15,389 nt of DNA from positions 1 to 15,389 of the forward strand of contig DAOWIX010000068.1 in the NCBI GenBank assembly GCA_030640695.1, in the 5' to 3' direction. Shown here in pieces: positions 13,692 through 15,389 of this stretch. Position 1 is the stretch's first letter; every line of letters begins with the position of its first letter. The notes under the pieces were generated by a model. The model saw only the letters and a program-made list of their open reading frames with translations, was not told the origin of the DNA and made no database searches. The position numbers and the translations under genes are program-made. This DNA comes from Deltaproteobacteria bacterium. GTDB lineage: Bacteria > Desulfobacterota > Anaeroferrophillalia > Anaeroferrophillales > Tharpellaceae.

Positions 13692-15389
13692 TCTCTTAAA
13701 AGCTTTTCTGCGTCACCATCTTCGACGCCCCCTGCCGGCACTACTCTGGATTTTCGGGGTGGCTTTGGGCGTCACTATGGTCTCGGGCATCTATCTGGCC
13801 AATCAGTCGGCCTTAAACTCTTTCAGTAAAGCCACCAAAGCCCTTTCGGGACGGGCCACCCACGAGATCTCTACACCCGGCGGCCTTATTGACGAAACCA
13901 TCTACACCCTGCTTTTAAAAAACTTCCCCGGGCTTAAAGCCGCCCCGGTGGTTGAGGGTAATCTCGCCTGCGGCGGCCGTCTGCTGACCCTGATCGGCAT
14001 CGACCCCTTTGCCGCCCGCCAACTCAACCCCTTGATTGATAAGACCTTCAGCCCCGAGGATATACTGCGCTTTATAAGTGAACCAGGACTCGTCCTGGCC
14101 TCGACTGCCGCGACCCAACTGGCAAGTGCCGAGGGCAAACTTTTACTCGACAGCGGCGGTCGCCGCGAAGCCTTGCGCCCCTTGCAAATTCTCAACTCCA
14201 TCGAGTTGCCGGAAAACCCTGAAAAAGCATTGATTTTTGGAGACATATCATGGGTTCAAGAGATCCTGCAGGGGCCGGGTAAACTCAAAAAGATCGATCT
14301 TATTGTCGAAAACACAAAACTTATCGACAGCCTTAAAAAACTGCTGCCAGCCCACGTTCAAATAACAGCCGTGACCAATCAGTCCCGGCTCTATACGGCA
14401 ATGCTCGACTCTTTCAGCTTAAACCTCACGGCTTTGAGCCTGCTCTCCCTCTTTGTCGGTTTCTATCTGGTCTACAATACCGTCCTCTTTGCCCTGCTGC
14501 AAAGACGCCAGGAGCTCGGCATCCTGCTGACCATGGGTTTCTCACGTTCCCAGATAACCGGTGCTCTACTGGTTGAAATCAGCTTTATCGCCGGCCTGGG
14601 CTCCCTACTTGGTCTCGGTCTCGGTTACGGATTGGCAAGCTACTCTCTGGCGATTATCAACCAGACCATCTCTGACCTATACTTTTTTCTCCGCTCAACC
14701 CCGCCGCAGACAAACCTCGACTTCTACCTGCGGGGCCTAGTCATCGGCATCGGTTCGGCCTGGATCGCCGCCTTTTTTCCCCTGCTCGAAATTCGCCATA
14801 ATACGATTCTCTCACTATTGAGTCGCCGTCCGAGCAAAGATCGCACCTTTACCAACCGAAAAAGAAATTTCCTCATCGGCCTGCTGATTATTGCAGCCTC
14901 GTTGATTCTGGCATATCTACCTTCGGCAACCCCTTACTTCGGCTTTGGCGCAGCTTTTGGCATCTGTTTAGGCTCCTCCCTGCTCGTCCCTTTGGGAGTT
15001 GAGACTATCATTTCCCGAATAACGGCCACGACTTTGCCCCAGCTTAAATGGCGTCTTGCGATCGGGGCCGTAAAACGTTCTTTGAGTCGCAGCGCACCGG
15101 CGGTTGCCGCCCTGATGGTGGCCCTCTCCATGTCGATGGCGATCTCACTGATGATCGGCTCTTTTCGGAATACCGTCGACCAATGGTTTCTAAACAGCAT
15201 TCAAGGTGATTTTTATATCACCGACAGCGACCGCGATTACGATGCCAGCTTGCTTAACCCAAGCCTCGTCAAAGAACTTTCCAATCTGCCGGAAATTGCC
15301 GCCAGTAACCGCTACCGCAACCTGCGCTACCAGTTCAACGGTCGTCTGGTCAGGCTCACCGGGGTTGACGCAAAAGTCTTAAAAAACTA
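13684..15389 (+). CDS. FtsX-family ABC permease, partial at right edge
   Basis: Membrane partner of the preceding ATPase. The frame opens at ATG 13684 inside the end of the ATPase gene and stays open for 568 codons to the window edge. Residues about 18-42 form the first membrane segment (ALLWIFGVALGVTMVSGIYLA). A periplasmic domain follows to about 235. Next come clustered segments: LLSLFVGFYLVYNTVLFALL (leading into RRQELGILLTMGFSRSQI, the FtsX core), FIAGLGSLLGLGLGYGL, LVIGIGSAWIAAFFPLLE, FLIGLLIIAASLILAYL, GICLGSSLLVPLGV and ALMVALSMSMAISLMIG. A second periplasmic domain then begins at FRNTVDQWFLNSIQGDFYI. This is the duplicated, about 800-aa FtsX permease layout. In relatives such a pair is sometimes followed by an AttH/CrtC-like secreted protein, which could lie just outside. 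Export of lipid or lipoprotein is inferred from the class. Confidence 0.85.
   Translation, partial: MINLLKAFLRHHLRRPLPALLWIFGVALGVTMVSGIYLANQSALNSFSKATKALSGRATHEISTPGGLIDETIYTLLLKNFPGLKAAPVVEGNLACGGRLLTLIGIDPFAARQLNPLIDKTFSPEDILRFISEPGLVLASTAATQLASAEGKLLLDSGGRREALRPLQILNSIELPENPEKALIFGDISWVQEILQGPGKLKKIDLIVENTKLIDSLKKLLPAHVQITAVTNQSRLYTAMLDSFSLNLTALSLLSLFVGFYLVYNTVLFALLQRRQELGILLTMGFSRSQITGALLVEISFIAGLGSLLGLGLGYGLASYSLAIINQTISDLYFFLRSTPPQTNLDFYLRGLVIGIGSAWIAAFFPLLEIRHNTILSLLSRRPSKDRTFTNRKRNFLIGLLIIAASLILAYLPSATPYFGFGAAFGICLGSSLLVPLGVETIISRITATTLPQLKWRLAIGAVKRSLSRSAPAVAALMVALSMSMAISLMIGSFRNTVDQWFLNSIQGDFYITDSDRDYDASLLNPSLVKELSNLPEIAASNRYRNLRYQFNGRLVRLTGVDAKVLKN

Noticed and set aside
13902..14246. 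114-codon minus-strand frame opposite the FtsX permease
   Set aside because: The plus strand encodes a continuous FtsX-type protein through this region; the minus frame is Ser/Arg-rich and unlike any family.
1..15389. CRISPR array, tRNA or rRNA gene, defence or phage module
   Set aside because: No spaced direct repeats, cloverleaf, rRNA-like stretch or defence/phage protein motif seen on either strand.

Overview
The window (about 15.4 kb) looks like chromosomal DNA of an anaerobic or microaerophilic Gram-negative bacterium. The best guess is a Desulfobacterota/Desulfuromonadales-type organism. The guess rests on a multi-PAS histidine kinase, a ferredoxin-dependent 2-oxoacid oxidoreductase (KorAB), rubrerythrin-like and DUF2202 ferritin-like proteins, a DUF1847 protein and atypical-2-Cys thiol peroxidase. 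This taxonomic call is inference: there is no rRNA or other marker gene here. I see no tRNA, rRNA, CRISPR, phage or insertion-sequence gene.

Layout. Positions 1-2235 (minus) hold most of a four-PAS sensor histidine kinase whose C-terminus runs off the left edge. An AT-rich gap of about 350 bp follows, with a candidate promoter and a perfect 10-bp inverted repeat in front of tpx (2600-3100, plus). Next comes an apparent operon of korA (TTG start), korB (4-bp overlap) and a rubredoxin-less rubrerythrin-like gene, closed by a very long perfect hairpin (6488-6535). A second plus-strand pair encodes an exported DUF2202 ferritin-like protein and a small exported Gly/Ser-rich protein. It is closed by a 24-bp-stem bidirectional terminator (7905-7959) that also serves the converging alpha/beta-hydrolase gene (7967-8485, minus). 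A DUF1847 cysteine-rich protein gene (8610-9284, plus) converges on a compact minus-strand pstSCAB-like phosphate ABC importer operon (12702 to 9374). Divergent from pstS, an ABC ATPase of the LolD/MacB type and a large FtsX-type permease (13684 onward, cut by the right edge) form a second transport pair.

How the genes may work together. Tpx removes hydroperoxides, rubrerythrin- and DUF2202-type proteins are di-iron ferritin-fold proteins often tied to oxidative stress, and KorAB is an oxygen-sensitive iron-sulfur/TPP enzyme. The 2.6-7.9 kb stretch therefore reads as anaerobic 2-oxoacid metabolism flanked by peroxide and iron protection. The pst operon supplies phosphate but has no phoU next to it in this window. 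The ABC/FtsX pair probably moves or extracts a lipid or lipoprotein at the inner membrane.

The most unusual point is in KorB. The cysteine normally found in the GIGC motif, a ligand of the single [4Fe-4S] cluster in this family, is Gln48 here, and the second Asp of the usual TPP-site GDGD is Cys92. No single gene set here is clearly an undescribed system.
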